A stretch of DNA of 64,000 nt from Mesostigma viride (Eukaryota; Streptophyta; Mesostigmatophyceae; Mesostigmatales; Mesostigmataceae): NCBI GenBank assembly GCA_009746045.1, contig RPFO01002184.1:37501-101500 (forward strand), read 5' to 3'. The position numbers were made by a program, and so were the translations under genes. The notes below the pieces were generated by a model. That model was given only the letters and a program-made list of their open reading frames with translations. It had not been told where the DNA came from and made no database searches. Positions 10,849 through 22,162 of this stretch are shown here, one piece after another (positions within the stretch are counted from its first letter, which is position 1; each line of letters starts with the position of its first letter).

Positions 10849-11546
10849 GGTTAACGTTTTTATGAACGCAATATGTAAGGATATGGTTGCAATGCAGCAA
10901 TGTGTGAATATGGTTGGAAACGGAGCTTTGTTAAATTGTATAGGCTTACAACACTCAGGCACGTGAGTGCTTGTACACGAGTTTGCCAAGTCAAGGCAAC
11001 ACACGTGAGGCGGGCTCGCAAGAGATCTGCCCAAATGGCACTGGTCTATTCTTTATATACTTGTGCACTGTGCTTGCTAGTCCTGAGCAGCCCAGAAGGC
11101 CTGCTCAGTAATAACACTCCCGGTACAGTATTCACTACCTGTACAGCGCCCAGTTCCTATACAGTAGGTCTGCTATACAGGCACAGTGACCACAGAGCAC
11201 AGTCCACAGTGACTATTGCATCTGCACCTAGAAGTCCAGGACTAAGCCTGCGGTACCAACAGACCACAGGTTAAGGTTCCTATTTCCTGCGTACGACGTA
11301 TTAATCCAATACCGTCGTAGGTTCAGCACCTAATTCCTGTCAGCCCAGGAATTACTGTCGACCCCATATGTCGTCGGCAAATATTCACGTTCGACTTAGA
11401 CGAACAGCCGGCTCGCGCTCGCGCGCGACCGGGAAGTCGGAACGCCATAACTTTCTTGATACTTGTCGGAATGAACTCGTTCCGGTGCCGCTGGAATCGC
11501 AGAGATATGCCGAATCAGGTACACGCCAATGCGCTTGGCGTTAACT
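10849..11546 (-). repeat. Copia 5' LTR
   Basis: Partner of 2,198-2,895. It should hold the element promoter, read leftwards; I do not assign a specific TATA box. Confidence 0.9.
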
Positions 11547-13306
11547 CGCCTCGCCAGCAGCGTCGCCTGAACCCAAGCGCAGTCGCCCTGCCGAGCCGAC
11601 CTGGGAGGAGTTCGACTTTGACGCCAGCCAGCCCGGCTTTTTTGACAAGCTCAACCCCGACAAGATCCTGGGCTACGTGTTTTTCGGATCGTATGCCTCG
11701 CTTCTCGAAATGTGCAAGCAACTCTTCCATCAGGGCCGCCTCACCGATTCTTTCCAGAGGCGCGCCCACAACTTCGACACCATATCCTCAAATGCCGCCG
11801 CCCCCACCTTCAGCAACGCGTCCTTTTCTCCCTCCTTGGCCGCTCCCTCGAGGAGCTTTGGCCCCCCAGTGACGCCCCTCACCACCACCTTACAGTAACC
11901 GAATCCTCCATCCGCTCACTCCTCAAGGAGGCCCTCGAGCAGCACGTGGCCCCCATTGCTGCAGATGTGGCGGCAATGGGCAGCACGCTGACTGCCGAGC
12001 TCCCCCTCCTCTCCACCATTTCCACCGCCACCTCCACCCTCCTCGCCTCGTCTCCTCCATGCACCGCCACCATCCCCTCCTCCAACGCCATCACCGCCCA
12101 GCTCCGCGACATCGACCAGCGCCTCAAGGATAATGCAATCGCCATCGATCGAGGTCCTGCAGAACACCGCCGGCCTCATCGCCCAGGCAGTGAAGGACAT
12201 TGCCGCCAAGCCCCTGCTGACCTGGCCGGCGATGCTCCCCCCATCACGACCTGGGCGGACATGCTAATAAGCAACATACCACCTCCACCACCTCCGCCGT
12301 CGCAGCCCAGCTCCAACGGCAGACGCTTGACCTCCGCGAGGAGGCCGAGCTCGCCAAGCGCAGCCTCAACGTCATCGTCAAGAACTTCGACATGGAGGAA
12401 GGTGAGAATTCCGAGAAGCTTGCACGTGCGTTTGAGAGCAAAATCCTTGCACGCATGGGCCTCCTTGGTGAGATTAAAGCTGACCGCCCACCGCCTCCCC
12501 CGCGCGCAGGGTAAGGTCGGGGCGCCTCCGCTTCTTCTCATCTTTGAGAGCCCAGCGGACAAGATTTCGTTTCTCAGACGCCGCAAGCGGCTCGAGAAGA
12601 CTCACTTCACCCTTGACGACGACTTGACCGGCCCTGGCGCAGCAACAACGGCGACGGGAGCTATGGCCGACCTATAGGCCGACCTATACCTCCAGCTCCG
12701 GCAGACCAAGGCGGGCCAGCCGGTGACACCATTACTGGAAGGGGGCGGCCATCTACGTCGGCCACAAGCCCTGCATGGCACGCGACCCCCTCGACCACCG
12801 CGGCCCCAGCGACTCCAGAAGCCCCATGCAGCCTATAGGGGAATACAGCAGCAGTAGTGTAGAATAGTTAGTTAGACAGTGGCCTTGTACATGCCCGCCT
12901 ACTACAGGCACTATACCAGCTTAGGCCTAGCCTTTTTAGTCATGTACATGTGTGCCTACATATGATGTGCCACACTCCAGATGATGCCTAGCTTTATTTA
13001 ATTATGAAGTGCCCATGCAGGGAGTCACTCTCTGCTGAGAAGCCATGCCCTAGCTCTTGTATAGCCATGATAATCTTCCCCAACATGGCATGCTCCCCCT
13101 TAGCTGGGCATAGCGTGATAGACCATGAGGGTGCAGGTGCCCTGGTGCACCTAGAGCAAGTGTTGTCTATGTACATTCCCACCCTAATTGCAGGAAGTAG
13201 CTTAGAATGTATTATAGGCCATATGCCCCTTCTCTGGGCTATGTGCTACATATACTCCCAACGGAGTTATGTTCCTAACTAATTAATTAATTAATTAATC
13301 CCTGAG

Positions 13307-13740
13307 AGCGGCTTGGCGCGAACCAGGGCGGCACATCCTGACCTGCATGGCCTGGCCCCAAGGACATTCCTAGAAAGCTATAGGTAAACCTGCCGTGAAC
13401 TACATCCAGATGTTGCTGGCCGGCCGACCTAGTGGTTTCAGCTCAGTTTGAACACCGCATTCACTCCCTCTCTCTTCTTTGGACTGCATGTATGCAGAAC
13501 AAGAAGAGGTGGCAGAAGATTGTCCAGGCTCACACGCCAGCCCCTGTGGGCAAGGCCCTTCCCCCCCAAGTGAGCGGAAGGGGCGTTGCTGAGTAGTGTA
13601 GTTAGGATTTTCTAGACTAGATAGCTTAGAGTTAGGTTAGTTCGATTACGCGGCTTCGCCCACCTCCCCCCCGATCCAGCAAGGAATATCAGTGTGCTAC
13701 ATGATCTCCCAGCGGAGTCATTTTATGATTTAATGATCAC
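13307..13740 (+). pseudogene. LINE ORF2 C-terminal fragment and 3' end
   Basis: The segment repeats, with differences, the sequence of about 14,087-14,500: the ...GCATTCACTCCCTCTCT... coding part, AACAAGAAGAGGTGGCAGAAG, a stop, then a 3' UTR with TTAGAGTTAGGTTAG and the hairpin CTCCCAGCGGAG at about 13,710. It is the far C-terminus of ORF2 and its 3' end only. Confidence 0.65.
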
Positions 13741-14512
13741 ATGGGAATCATGGAGAGGACCTGAGCGAGCACCGCAAGCGAATGCTCGATCTGAAAGGGC
13801 CTGGTCCTCGCGGTCAGTGCTCACTGACCTATGGCCGGCGCCGAGGCATGGACGCTCACGGACACGCTGGCCACATGGCTGAACGGCACGGTAACCAGGA
13901 TGCTTCGCCAGGCCCTGAATGTAGGGTTCTCCACACATACTGTAATAGGTCTCTAGAATCTTTGTACCAGGGTATGCCTCGCATTTCGGACGAGATAAGA
14001 CCGCGTAGGATAGCACATGATGATTTGTAGGACATCTTGCTCGCACCAGTCAGGTAGACACCGACCTCGGTCTGGCCGCGGCCCCAGCGGCTTGGCCAGC
14101 CAGGGCGGCATATCTTGACCTGCATGGCCTAGTGGCCCCAAGGACATTTCTAGAAAGATCCATGGCCGGTAAACATGCCATCAGACCTATCCACAGGAGT
14201 GGCCACAGCAGTTGCTCGCCGACCTATAGTGGCGCGGTCTCAGCCCGGCGCGTTTGAACATCGCATTCACTCCCTCTCTCGATCTTGCTTGGACTGCTAT
14301 ATGCAGAACAAGAAGAAGTGGAAGACGTTTGTCCAGGCTCACACGCCAGCCCCTGTGGGCAAGCCCCCTCCCCCCAAGAGGAAGGGGCGCTTCGCTGAGT
14401 AGAGTAGCTAGTAGGGTTTTCTAGATTAGTAGAGTACATTAGTTAGAGTTAGATTAGCTCGGTTCCGCGGCTTCGCCCACCTCCATCCATACAGCAAGGG
14501 AATGAAGTTCAA
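13741..14512 (+). pseudogene. LINE ORF2 C-terminal domain fragment
   Basis: The translation includes AEAWTLTDTLATWLNGTVTR, MLRQALNVGFSTHTVIGL and LYQGMPRISDEIRPRRIAHD. This order (WTLT, then LRxxLN, then a basic PRxSExIRxRR-type block) is typical of the region after the reverse transcriptase in APE-type non-LTR elements. Stops and shifts interrupt it. It ends near a stop codon followed by the same 3' UTR as the copy at 13.3 kb. Confidence 0.7.
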
Positions 14513-14556
14513 AATTAAATTATAACATGACTCCGTTGGGAGATCATGTAGCCCAC
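14513..14556 (-). repeat. Very short minus-strand LINE 3' end
   Basis: AATTAAATTATAACATGACTCCGTTGGGAGATC... is the reverse complement of the LINE 3' end. Only about 44 bp are present, so this is an extreme 5' truncation. Confidence 0.5.
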
Positions 14557-16215
14557 AATGTTTCCTTGACAGGTGGGGCTCAGTGACTCGCGCCCCCCCC
14601 CCCCCCCCCGCCGCTTCACCCCGAGACGCCGGCCGCCCGTCTCGGTGTTGCCGGACCCCCCCCTCCGCCTGCGCCTCCCTGCTCGGCCGCGGACTACCAA
14701 GTCCCGGCCCGCCTTGCAGGAGGGCTGCCTTGCCACCAATGGCGTCATCCCGACCCCTTCACTTTGAAGTAATTGGACGGCGATCGCCTTGCTCGCCTGC
14801 GGTATACGACTGCGGCGGTCGGCGCCGACCACCTTTCGGCTGAGCTGCTGAAGACCCCTGACCTGGCGGTCAGTCGGTCACTGAGGGAGCTTCTGCTGGC
14901 GTTCTGCAACCGTGCCCTGCTCTCTGATGAGCCTGCTAGCTGAGTGGCAGACGGCCATCAGAGTCATGCTGTACAAGAAGGGCTCTGCTGCTGACCCCGG
15001 TAACAATCGGGGTGTCTGCATGCCTTCAGAGCGCCGCGCTGAAGGTCTTCATGCGCATGATGCTGCAGTGACAGGCTCCGCGCCGCGCTGGACCCACACC
15101 TGGGTGAGTCTCAGATGGGTTTCCGTCGTGGCCGTAACACTTTCATGCAGCTGTATTTGTGGCGCGCCGGTTGATGGAGGAGGTGCGTCGCATAATTGCC
15201 CTGATGGTTTTCCGCTGCATGGTCTTCGTTTTTGTTGACTATACATCAAGGCTTTCGACATGGTCCGTCTGGGAGGCTCTTTGGGCCATATCCTAGCTCT
15301 GGACCGCGTGCCCCCAGCGTTTAATAATGCGGCCATTCGCCTGCAGTATGAGGGCTCACAGGTGCCATGCAGTAGTGCGGACTGCGGAAGGCACCACCCC
15401 ACCATTCCCCCTTCATCAAGGGGTGTGGCAAGGTTGTGTCCTGTCCCCATACCTGTAATGTACGTATTCATTATTGTCGTGGATCACGTCATGCGCCGGC
15501 ACGTGCGCGCTTTACTGCTCTTATAAGGGCCCGCGGGTCCTGAGCCGGCGGCTCAGTGGACATCCTTAACGAGCGCGAACACAGCGGCGGTGGCCCTGGT
15601 TACCGCCTCAGTGGCTGACCTGATTCAGTATACTGATGCGGCTGATACCACGTACCCTCATCGAGCGCCCCGAGCACAGTTCAGACCCGGGCTGGACTGT
15701 CTAGGCTTGGAGGCGCGGGCGGTGGGGTTGGAGATTAGTGTCAAAACGGAGCCGGAGGCGATGGTGGTTGGGGCAACCAGTCGCCCGTCGCTGCCGCGTC
15801 TGCTAGACGGGACGGAGGTCGAGTTCCGTGATCGCTTCAAACTGCTGCATGGGAAGCATGCTCCCGGCCTGAGTCACACCGCCGACGCCGTGTGGACATC
15901 CGCATCGGCATGGCCTGCATGGGCTAGGCATCGGTTGCTCAAAACCGACTGGCACTCGAAGAAGGCCCAGCTGGGCGAGCACCGCAAGCGCATGCTCCTC
16001 AAGGTCCTGGTCCTCACGGTGCTCACCTATACTGTATGGCGCCGAGGCATGGACGCTCACGGACACCCTGGCCACACGGCCATGAACTGGCACGGTAACC
16101 AGGATGCTCTCTGTATTTCTTCAGCAATTCTCTTAAGGAATACTGATGTGCTACATGATCTCCCAACGGAGTCATGTTATCATGCTTGGAGACAACCAGC
16201 TCATGCCAGAAATCG
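14557..16215 (+). pseudogene. LINE ORF2 reverse-transcriptase and thumb fragment
   Basis: Across several frames it encodes RT blocks WQTAIRVMLYKKGSAADPG, MGFRRGRNT-like sequence, FVDY(T)SRLSTW/FDMVRLGGSLGHILALDR, QGVWQGCVLSPY-like sequence, then LDCLGLEARA...GLEISVKTEPEAMVVG, and ends in the LINE 3' UTR (CTCCCAACGGAG, TAATTTAATTT). A run of about 18 C lies at 14,592-14,610. The element copies RNA to DNA at a nicked target; this copy is dead because of stops and shifts. Its sequence up to 14.9 kb matches 31,395-31,900, the ORF2 of LINE A. Confidence 0.75.
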
Positions 16216-16836
16216 GTTATAATTTAATTTAATTGAATAGCTGGTGCATGGCATCTCAGCAGAGAGTAACTCTCTGCATGGGCAAAGCATGACTTAAATC
16301 TCTACAGCTATTGCATGGGCGGGTGTGGGCCCATCACGTAGGCATACTTGGTGCATGAGCTATGCTCATTTTATCTATGACAACCTGCTGAGCGCAGAAT
16401 GCAACGCCGTATAGCACAAAAAGAAAAAAATATTCAGAAAAAAATATTTTTTGTGCTGGCACCTGTACCCCAGCCACCCAGGTAGGGGTTGGCTGGACAG
16501 GTGCATGGTTGCTATAAAATTAGGTGGGCTTCCATTCTAGGGAAGCAGGTTGTTTCTTTTGCCTCCCACCCACCCACCCTGGCAAAAGGCCCGGGTAGAG
16601 CAGGGGCACACGTACTGAGCTGCTGTGGGCTGGCCCTGCAAATTCACATAGTGTGCTCACACCCTAGCATACAGATGGCCGTGTTGCCATCTGGTACTAC
16701 ATGTCTGTGTTATTCCACCGTATAGAGCTAGCACACATATTGTAAAATCCCCGTCTTTGTTCTTATCATGTCGACTTCATCATGACTTTTGTTGAACTCT
16801 TGCATCGTTTGTTGGTCAAAGACTATGACCGAGACA
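16216..16836. other. Unassigned AT-rich and 3'-UTR-like sequence
   Basis: No gene seen. It has a copy of the CTCAGCAGAGAGTAACTCTCTGC hairpin phrase and an inverted repeat at about 16,416-16,457 (AGCACAAAAA ... TTTTTGTGCT). Confidence 0.45.
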
Positions 16837-17190
16837 TTATGCTCCATCAAAGTCCGGTGTTTTTTGCAACGTCACCCACATAGCTGTTCGGTGCTGCCCC
16901 TCGGCACAAGATCTACAAACAGGTCGTGCATGGGCCGGCTGGATCGCGTAGTATCTCCGCACATCTGAACCCTGTGATGCCAGATCTATCTCCTTTGCGG
17001 CCGTTCCGAGCTTGGCACTGGATTCGTTGTCCACATCGTCGCGTCGCTGCAGCAACACGATGTTTTCTGGCATACGCAGGCTTTTGGTTCCCGCCGCACA
17101 TTTGAAAGTGCTGTCCTCCGGATTTTCGCCTTTGCACCGTGTGCAGTTCTTGGACGTTTGGAATCATGGCATGGCTAACGTAATGACTAG
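16837..17190 (-). pseudogene. Cys-containing gene remnant, function unknown
   Basis: One minus-strand frame is open from about 17,160 to a stop at 16,837. It begins NCTRCKGENPEDSTFKCAAG, continues through MPENIVLLQRRDDVDNESS and holds VCRSCAEGQHRTAMW. Two CxxC pairs suggest a metal-binding fold, but I do not recognise the family and see no start codon or splice partner. It may be the last exon of a host gene or of an unknown element. Confidence 0.35.
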
Positions 17191-17806
17191 GTAGACCTTT
17201 TCGGTGCTTTTCCATTTGCGGCCGGTATTTCCTCGTAGATGGTGGGAGAGCGATCGCAGCAATGGTGCTCACCACTAGACACTCCCGCGGCCAGTTATAG
17301 GCTCGAAACACACGCCGGCCTGATCAAGCAAGCTGTTCCCGGCCCCGCCGTCTAGGTCATCTATAGTCGCTCTACACGTAAGCCAGCCATAATTTCAATG
17401 CACAAGGCTAGACATTTTCATCTCCAATATTCATCATCCTGAACGACTCGAAAACGCGGACAAGATAACGGCAGGCTTGAGCTACCATGGTCCGGATTCT
17501 CCCGATTTCTGGCCTGCGCTGGTTGTCTCCTTGATACATGGCCACAGTCATAGAGGACTAAGTCTGTTGTCGTTAGTAATGCTGTTAGATAGATGTCGTA
17601 GGTAGCTGATGTAGATATAGATTAGACCGGTAGGACTGTTTTTTGCACCCATCCATCCATCCATCGGGGTTAATGCTCCGTGGGCTCCCCAACGGGATCG
17701 AGCACGAGTCTAATTATAATTAATTAATAGAGGACAACTAAACCCCTATAATAAGAATAGCACGCCTGCACCCCCCGCCCCAGCATTCGACATCTTCCTC
17801 GTAGCT
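17191..17806. other. Unassigned, ending in LINE A leader
   Basis: No gene recognised. A CATC repeat is at about 17,646-17,666, and a TAATTAATTAAT run at about 17,716-17,728 looks like a non-LTR tail. Confidence 0.4.
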
Positions 17807-18845
17807 ATGGAGGCCACAACAACACCTGCCGCCCCAGAAACCCGCTCGCTGGACGACGTTCTTGCCGCAGCCAGCCCTTTTGCCGGCATCGCTCCCGCCG
17901 CTCCCAAGAAGCCGCGTACCATGGCAGTCACTTCCGAAGTCACTCCCATGGCTGCCGAGGCTATACCCCCATGCCTGAAACCCGGCCCACCACCCTCACC
18001 GTCTGATTTAACCAAATATACAAGCCTCGCAACCCGCCTGCAACCGGCCGACATTGCGGCATTTTTCACCATGCCGGTCGCCGACGTGCAGCAAATCCTC
18101 AAATTTCGATACGACGCCGACGACATCATTCGCCACCCCAACACCGGCGCAGCTGTGGACGAACCCCCCGCGGAGTGGCAGCACTGGGATCGACATTCGA
18201 CGACGACCAGCTACGCACCTCCTGCCTCTTTACATGCTGCCCTGAACTCTGCAAACCGCTGGCGACCATCGCGGCCGCATCCGACACCTCGGCCGATGCT
18301 GACACCTCTGCCGGCGCAGCCGACCCCACTGAGCTGCAGGCGCTCACCTCTGAGCTCAAGTCTGTGCAAGGTGCGCTCAAGTCTTTGGCTGCTAACTCTG
18401 CTGTCACCCAAGCCACATTGCTGGAATTAAAGGCGGCCATCATTGCATGGCCACCTCCCCCCCCAAGCGGGTCACGTTCGCGGACGCGGCGGGGAAGAAC
18501 CTGGATGCCATATAGTCGCCCAGGCGGCTAAGACAGCTGCCGGCACCGCAGTCGCGTCACAGAATGTGGCTCAGCTCCGACAACGCAATATCATTCTCAA
18601 GAATTTTGAGAAGGGCAAGCATGATACCGCACACGCACTTACCGAGGCCTTGTGGGGCCCCGCGTTCTTGGGGGTGCTGCAGCTGCGGGATCACGTGACC
18701 ATTGAAAGGGCCATTCGCCTGCCAGGCCCAGCTGGCCTGCATGGTTTTGGTCACCATGGCCAACGTGAACGACCAGAAACGGGTCATGGGCGCCCGTCGC
18801 CTGCTCAAGGGCAACGACATCAGCATGCATGGACGAGGACTACAC

Positions 18846-19417
18846 TGTTACGCCGCAAGCCTCGGCCGCCACCTCTACCTCTACCGGTCCTGATACTACC
18901 TAAACTAGTGAGACCGCTTCTATTTACACCCCTAGCGAAAGACGACCGAGACGAACCAGATCTCAATGCATTTACATATGTACTACTGTAATATGCCATA
19001 GGCCATTTAATCAAACCCGTTTACTCCAGGAAAAGAGGAAGGAAACACAACTAAACTGCCGTGACCCAAGCCTATATGTGTTAATTCATTTAACACACGC
19101 CGAGTGCACACACAAGGGATAGAACGCGCATAAATGGTCACCAACGGTCCAACACGCTCGGGCCGACATGGCCCTCACCTACAGATGCACGCTGGTCCAC
19201 TACATCTACTGATGCACGCTGGTCCACTACATTCTACCACAGGATCAGGACCACTAGTAAAGTACGCGGCGCGGCGCCCAACGGCACCCAATGTACCACA
19301 GTACTGTTACGAGGACAATAATGTCCCGGTAGGAGCCTAAACGTAAACCTGGGGACAACCGAGGCAAAAGACCTAATTTACGTCCGTAACTACAACGAAT
19401 TGTTACGCGACGTAACA
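18846..19417 (-). repeat. Gypsy 3' LTR
   Basis: 572 bp, TG...CA ends, identical by eye to 30,074-30,645. It contains a 22-bp internal tandem pair beginning GATGCACGCTGGTCC. Confidence 0.92.
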
Positions 19418-19431
19418 CCTCCCCCCCCACA
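19418..19431 (-). other. Polypurine tract of Gypsy element
   Basis: The minus strand reads TGTGGGGGGGGAGG immediately before the 3' LTR. Confidence 0.75.
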
Positions 19432-19786
19432 AAGGTAGGGAGCCCTCTCCCTACGCACAGGGAGGAAAACAAGGGGTAGGAAACCTAATGCACCCAGCAC
19501 ACACTAACACAGTCGGCAGGCCATCCAAGATACAAAGCACCAATAGTTCACACGGTCTCCACCACCACGCCTGGAGGTGTAGGGTTAGCCAGCACCAAGC
19601 CTGGTGGTAGGTTCCCCTAACTGCCTGGAACAAAGTCCTTGCCGGGGGGAACGGCACTGGGCAGGACACACAGAGTAAACCAATCAGCACCAAGGACCAA
19701 GAACGACCAGTCAACTGGCCAGAACATGAGGGCGACTCTACATACCGGAGGGACAACACCCTCAGGTCGGGCCTAAGGCCCTCTAT

Positions 19787-22087
19787 CTAATGGCCATCCG
19801 TCTGGTAGGTACCACGGGAGGCCAGCAGGACATCCAGGTAAGCCTGGTAGTGAGACACATCCTCAGCATTGTCGTGCCTATCTACAGTGAGGAAAACATC
19901 GGCCCACACGCCGTCAGGGAAAAGGCCCAGGAAGGCCCAGTAGTACCTATGCTGTGTAAGAACGACCTGGCCCCGGGCCCAGTCCAGGAAACCGCAGGCA
20001 AAGAGGCGTAGGAAAGGCTCTACCGCGATCAGGCAGAGAGCCCGAAGGAGCAGGCGATGATACCGGATCCGAGGGCGCATACCCGTCGGGAAAAACAGAT
20101 CTACCAGGGGCTCCACGTTGGACGGCCACAACCGGATATGCCGAATCTCGCGGGAGCGCCACCGGCGGGCACACTGTCGCGACCCGAACGTCTCGAGGTA
20201 GTCGCTAGCCCGGGGAGGAGGATGACCCCGAGAGTCCAAACCCTGGCCCGGGATGGGCGCTGGACGACGGGCATCCCACTCTAGGATGGGCTGAAGGACG
20301 GTGCTGTACGTGGCACCCGGCACCGCAGGAAAATCTACCGTAAGAGCATCTGAGGCCATAATGCCCAGAGGCGGAGGGTAAGCCCACTGGAACCCGCCGT
20401 AGGTGTCCAAGTCATTGTGGCGCCGCGCCCAGCGGTACAGGACGCGCCGAACCAGGATCTCACCCTGGAACACCGGATCAGCCAAAATAACCATGTCGAA
20501 AGGAGGCCGATCAGTCTCAACTGGTAGGTTACGGTCCCGCGGCGCCCGACACACCTGGGAGAACCCGTAGGACATGGGCGAAATGGCCAGCTCGGCGGAG
20601 GCGCGCGGCAGGTCACACTGGCGGCAAGCGAGCGCAGACATACCATACCCGAAGACAGGCGTGTCGCGCGACTCCGGAGTCGCATGCACCACAGAAGGGG
20701 CCCGATCCCGATCGCCCTCTGACAACTCCCGAAGGGAATCGGCAGCGCGGGTGGCGCGCGGGTCAGAGCCACTGGACCGAACGACCGCAGCCAAAGACCG
20801 CGGGGCCGAAGGGGCAGGGGCCGACGAAGGGGTAGGAACCGGCACAGGCGCAGAAGGTGCCGGTACAACAGGGGGCCGCGTCGGACCCGATGCCGCAGGG
20901 GGTCGCGACGGACCCGCCTCCGCAACTGGCGCGCCGGTCTCTGGGGGTGGAGCACCACCAGGCCACATGTTGAAAATAGGACCCGTGGGGACAGGCAATC
21001 CGGCATACGACTGGTTACCGTCCAAGCTCCAGTCAGGCACCGGGATCCTCTGCGGAGGACCGCCCTCCCAAAGCCTGGGAAGACCGCCCGGGTCGCTGAA
21101 GAAACCACGAACTGGCTGTGAGGGCGCAGCGGACGGCCCAGAGGGGGCGACGGCGGGCACAGCCGAAGGGGCTGAAGACTCGCGCCGAGGCGCGGGAACG
21201 TCGGCCGCAGGCACGGAGGCAACCGGAGGTGTCGGAGCCGCAGCAACCGAAGGGGTAGGGGGCGCCGGCGAAACCACAGGTGCCGAAGCAACCAAAGGGG
21301 TAGGGGGCGCGGACACCACAGACACCCCACCTGGCGTGGCCGGAGTCTGCGCTTGGGCCGCCAGGAAGGCCCCGAACGCCGTGGTCAGGGACTGGATCTG
21401 AGCCTGCATAGCCGAGACCGTCGCCGAAAGAGGATCAGGCAAACCCGAAGGGGTAGGCTCTACTGCAACATCCCGGGTCGACCGAGGGGACGACGGGACC
21501 GGAGAGGGAGGAACAGACGCCGAGGAGGCGGACGCAGCGCTCGAGGCAGAATAATCTGGCGTATAATGTACCTCGGCTGGGGCGCCCGAAGGGGCAGGAC
21601 CACTAACCGCTAGTTCCGCCGACTGATCAGCTATCTCCATGAATTCTACGGCCCGTAAAAGGTCACAGGGGTTCTCATCTACCTCAGCATCACCCTCAGC
21701 CGGAAGCCAAGGGAACACCTCCCGTAGGCAGGTACGGCCCACATGGGTAGAGAGGTAGGAGAACACACGGCAGCACCGGAGAACCGCATCTATCTGTCCC
21801 AGGGCGGGACAGCTGGAACCACACCCCAACAAACAGTGTCCGGCATCGTCGAACCCGTGCAGGACAAGCTGGTGCGGCTCATCAGGGGAAGGACCATACC
21901 ACGTGACCCCGAAGAGGGCCGCCCTGACTAAGCCCGCATGTTGGGCCTGAAGGGCCGGCTGCACAACGCCACCCGGGTAACTTGATCGCGACACCCAGCG
22001 GCCCGGAAGGGCCTCGAAATACAGCTCAGGGTCCGGTGGGGGCGGGGACGGCAGCGAGCTCTCAGCCGGAGGGGTAGGCTCCGACAT
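19787..22087 (-). CDS. Extra ORF in the env position of the Gypsy element
   Basis: A 766-codon intact frame from ATG 22,087 (MSEPTPPAESSLPSPPPPDP), starting 76 bp after the Pol stop. The N-terminal 160 residues look globular (LVLHGFDDAGHCLLGCGSSC, HVGRTCLREVFPWLPAEGD). The middle is low complexity, Pro/Ala/Ser/Val-rich. The C-terminal 250 residues look folded again (PFDMVILADPVFQGEILVRR, RYYWAFLGLFPDGVWADVF). No signal peptide or transmembrane segment typical of an envelope protein is evident. It is visibly GC-rich, whereas Gag and Pol upstream are AT-richer, which suggests a separate origin. I do not recognise the family. It is the only long frame of this element without a break. Confidence 0.7.
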   Translation of the reverse strand: MSEPTPPAESSLPSPPPPDPELYFEALPGRWVSRSSYPGGVVQPALQAQHAGLVRAALFGVTWYGPSPDEPHQLVLHGFDDAGHCLLGCGSSCPALGQIDAVLRCCRVFSYLSTHVGRTCLREVFPWLPAEGDAEVDENPCDLLRAVEFMEIADQSAELAVSGPAPSGAPAEVHYTPDYSASSAASASSASVPPSPVPSSPRSTRDVAVEPTPSGLPDPLSATVSAMQAQIQSLTTAFGAFLAAQAQTPATPGGVSVVSAPPTPLVASAPVVSPAPPTPSVAAAPTPPVASVPAADVPAPRRESSAPSAVPAVAPSGPSAAPSQPVRGFFSDPGGLPRLWEGGPPQRIPVPDWSLDGNQSYAGLPVPTGPIFNMWPGGAPPPETGAPVAEAGPSRPPAASGPTRPPVVPAPSAPVPVPTPSSAPAPSAPRSLAAVVRSSGSDPRATRAADSLRELSEGDRDRAPSVVHATPESRDTPVFGYGMSALACRQCDLPRASAELAISPMSYGFSQVCRAPRDRNLPVETDRPPFDMVILADPVFQGEILVRRVLYRWARRHNDLDTYGGFQWAYPPPLGIMASDALTVDFPAVPGATYSTVLQPILEWDARRPAPIPGQGLDSRGHPPPRASDYLETFGSRQCARRWRSREIRHIRLWPSNVEPLVDLFFPTGMRPRIRYHRLLLRALCLIAVEPFLRLFACGFLDWARGQVVLTQHRYYWAFLGLFPDGVWADVFLTVDRHDNAEDVSHYQAYLDVLLASRGTYQTDGH

Positions 22088-22162
22088 GACGGCTGCGGAG
22101 GGGAGGGGACAACCAACCACCCGTCGACAGCAGACATAACATAAGAGAGGAGAAGCCTACAA

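Larger units (their letters stand above)
2198..11546 (-). mobile_element. Complete Copia-type LTR retrotransposon
   Basis: Two LTRs of about 698 bp bound a 7.95-kb interior read on the minus strand. Ends are AGTTAACG at the left and CGTTAACT at the right, an inverted pair although not TG...CA. The target duplication CGCCT is at 2,193-2,197 and 11,547-11,551, inside the ORF1 of an ORF1-only element. Going down the minus strand: 5' LTR, an extra ORF region (10,752-9,847), about 1.9 kb without genes, Gag (7,951-6,767), Pol (6,766-3,176), polypurine tract, 3' LTR. The LTRs look identical, implying recent insertion, yet the reading frames contain several single-base shifts. I could not identify a primer-binding site next to the 5' LTR. 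Confidence 0.9.
2085..12830 (+). pseudogene. ORF1 of copy 1, interrupted
   Basis: The first codons lie at 2,085-2,197 and the rest at 11,552-12,830. The coding part is Pro/Ala/Ser-rich, followed by a helical segment LREEAELAKRSLNVIVKNFD, then a segment including KVGAPPLLLIFESPADKISF, RRKRLEKTHFTLDDDL and YLQLRQTKAGQP. This order (coiled region, RNA-binding core, basic C-terminal domain) fits ORF1 proteins of L1-like elements; the fold is inferred. Several frame changes and a premature stop after MADL (12,677) break it. A second, divergent copy of the same protein is at 32.3-33.4 kb plus 62.56-62.85 kb. Confidence 0.65.
1875..13297 (+). mobile_element. ORF1-only non-LTR element, copy 1, split by Copia
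   Basis: The element begins about TCCAAGCC at 1,875, has a 5' leader that closely matches 32,100-32,290, one ORF (ORF1) and a 3' region ending in a TAAT-repeat tail at about 13,280-13,297. A 9-bp repeat ATCCCTGAG flanks it (1,866-1,874 and 13,298-13,306), which I read as its target duplication. Without the Copia insertion it is about 2.07 kb. No ORF2 lies between ORF1 and the tail, so it would need reverse transcriptase in trans. The right flank is LINE ORF2 sequence. Confidence 0.7.

Noticed and set aside
20574-21401. 275-codon plus-strand ORF
   Set aside because: A shadow of the GC-rich low-complexity middle of the minus-strand 766-codon ORF.
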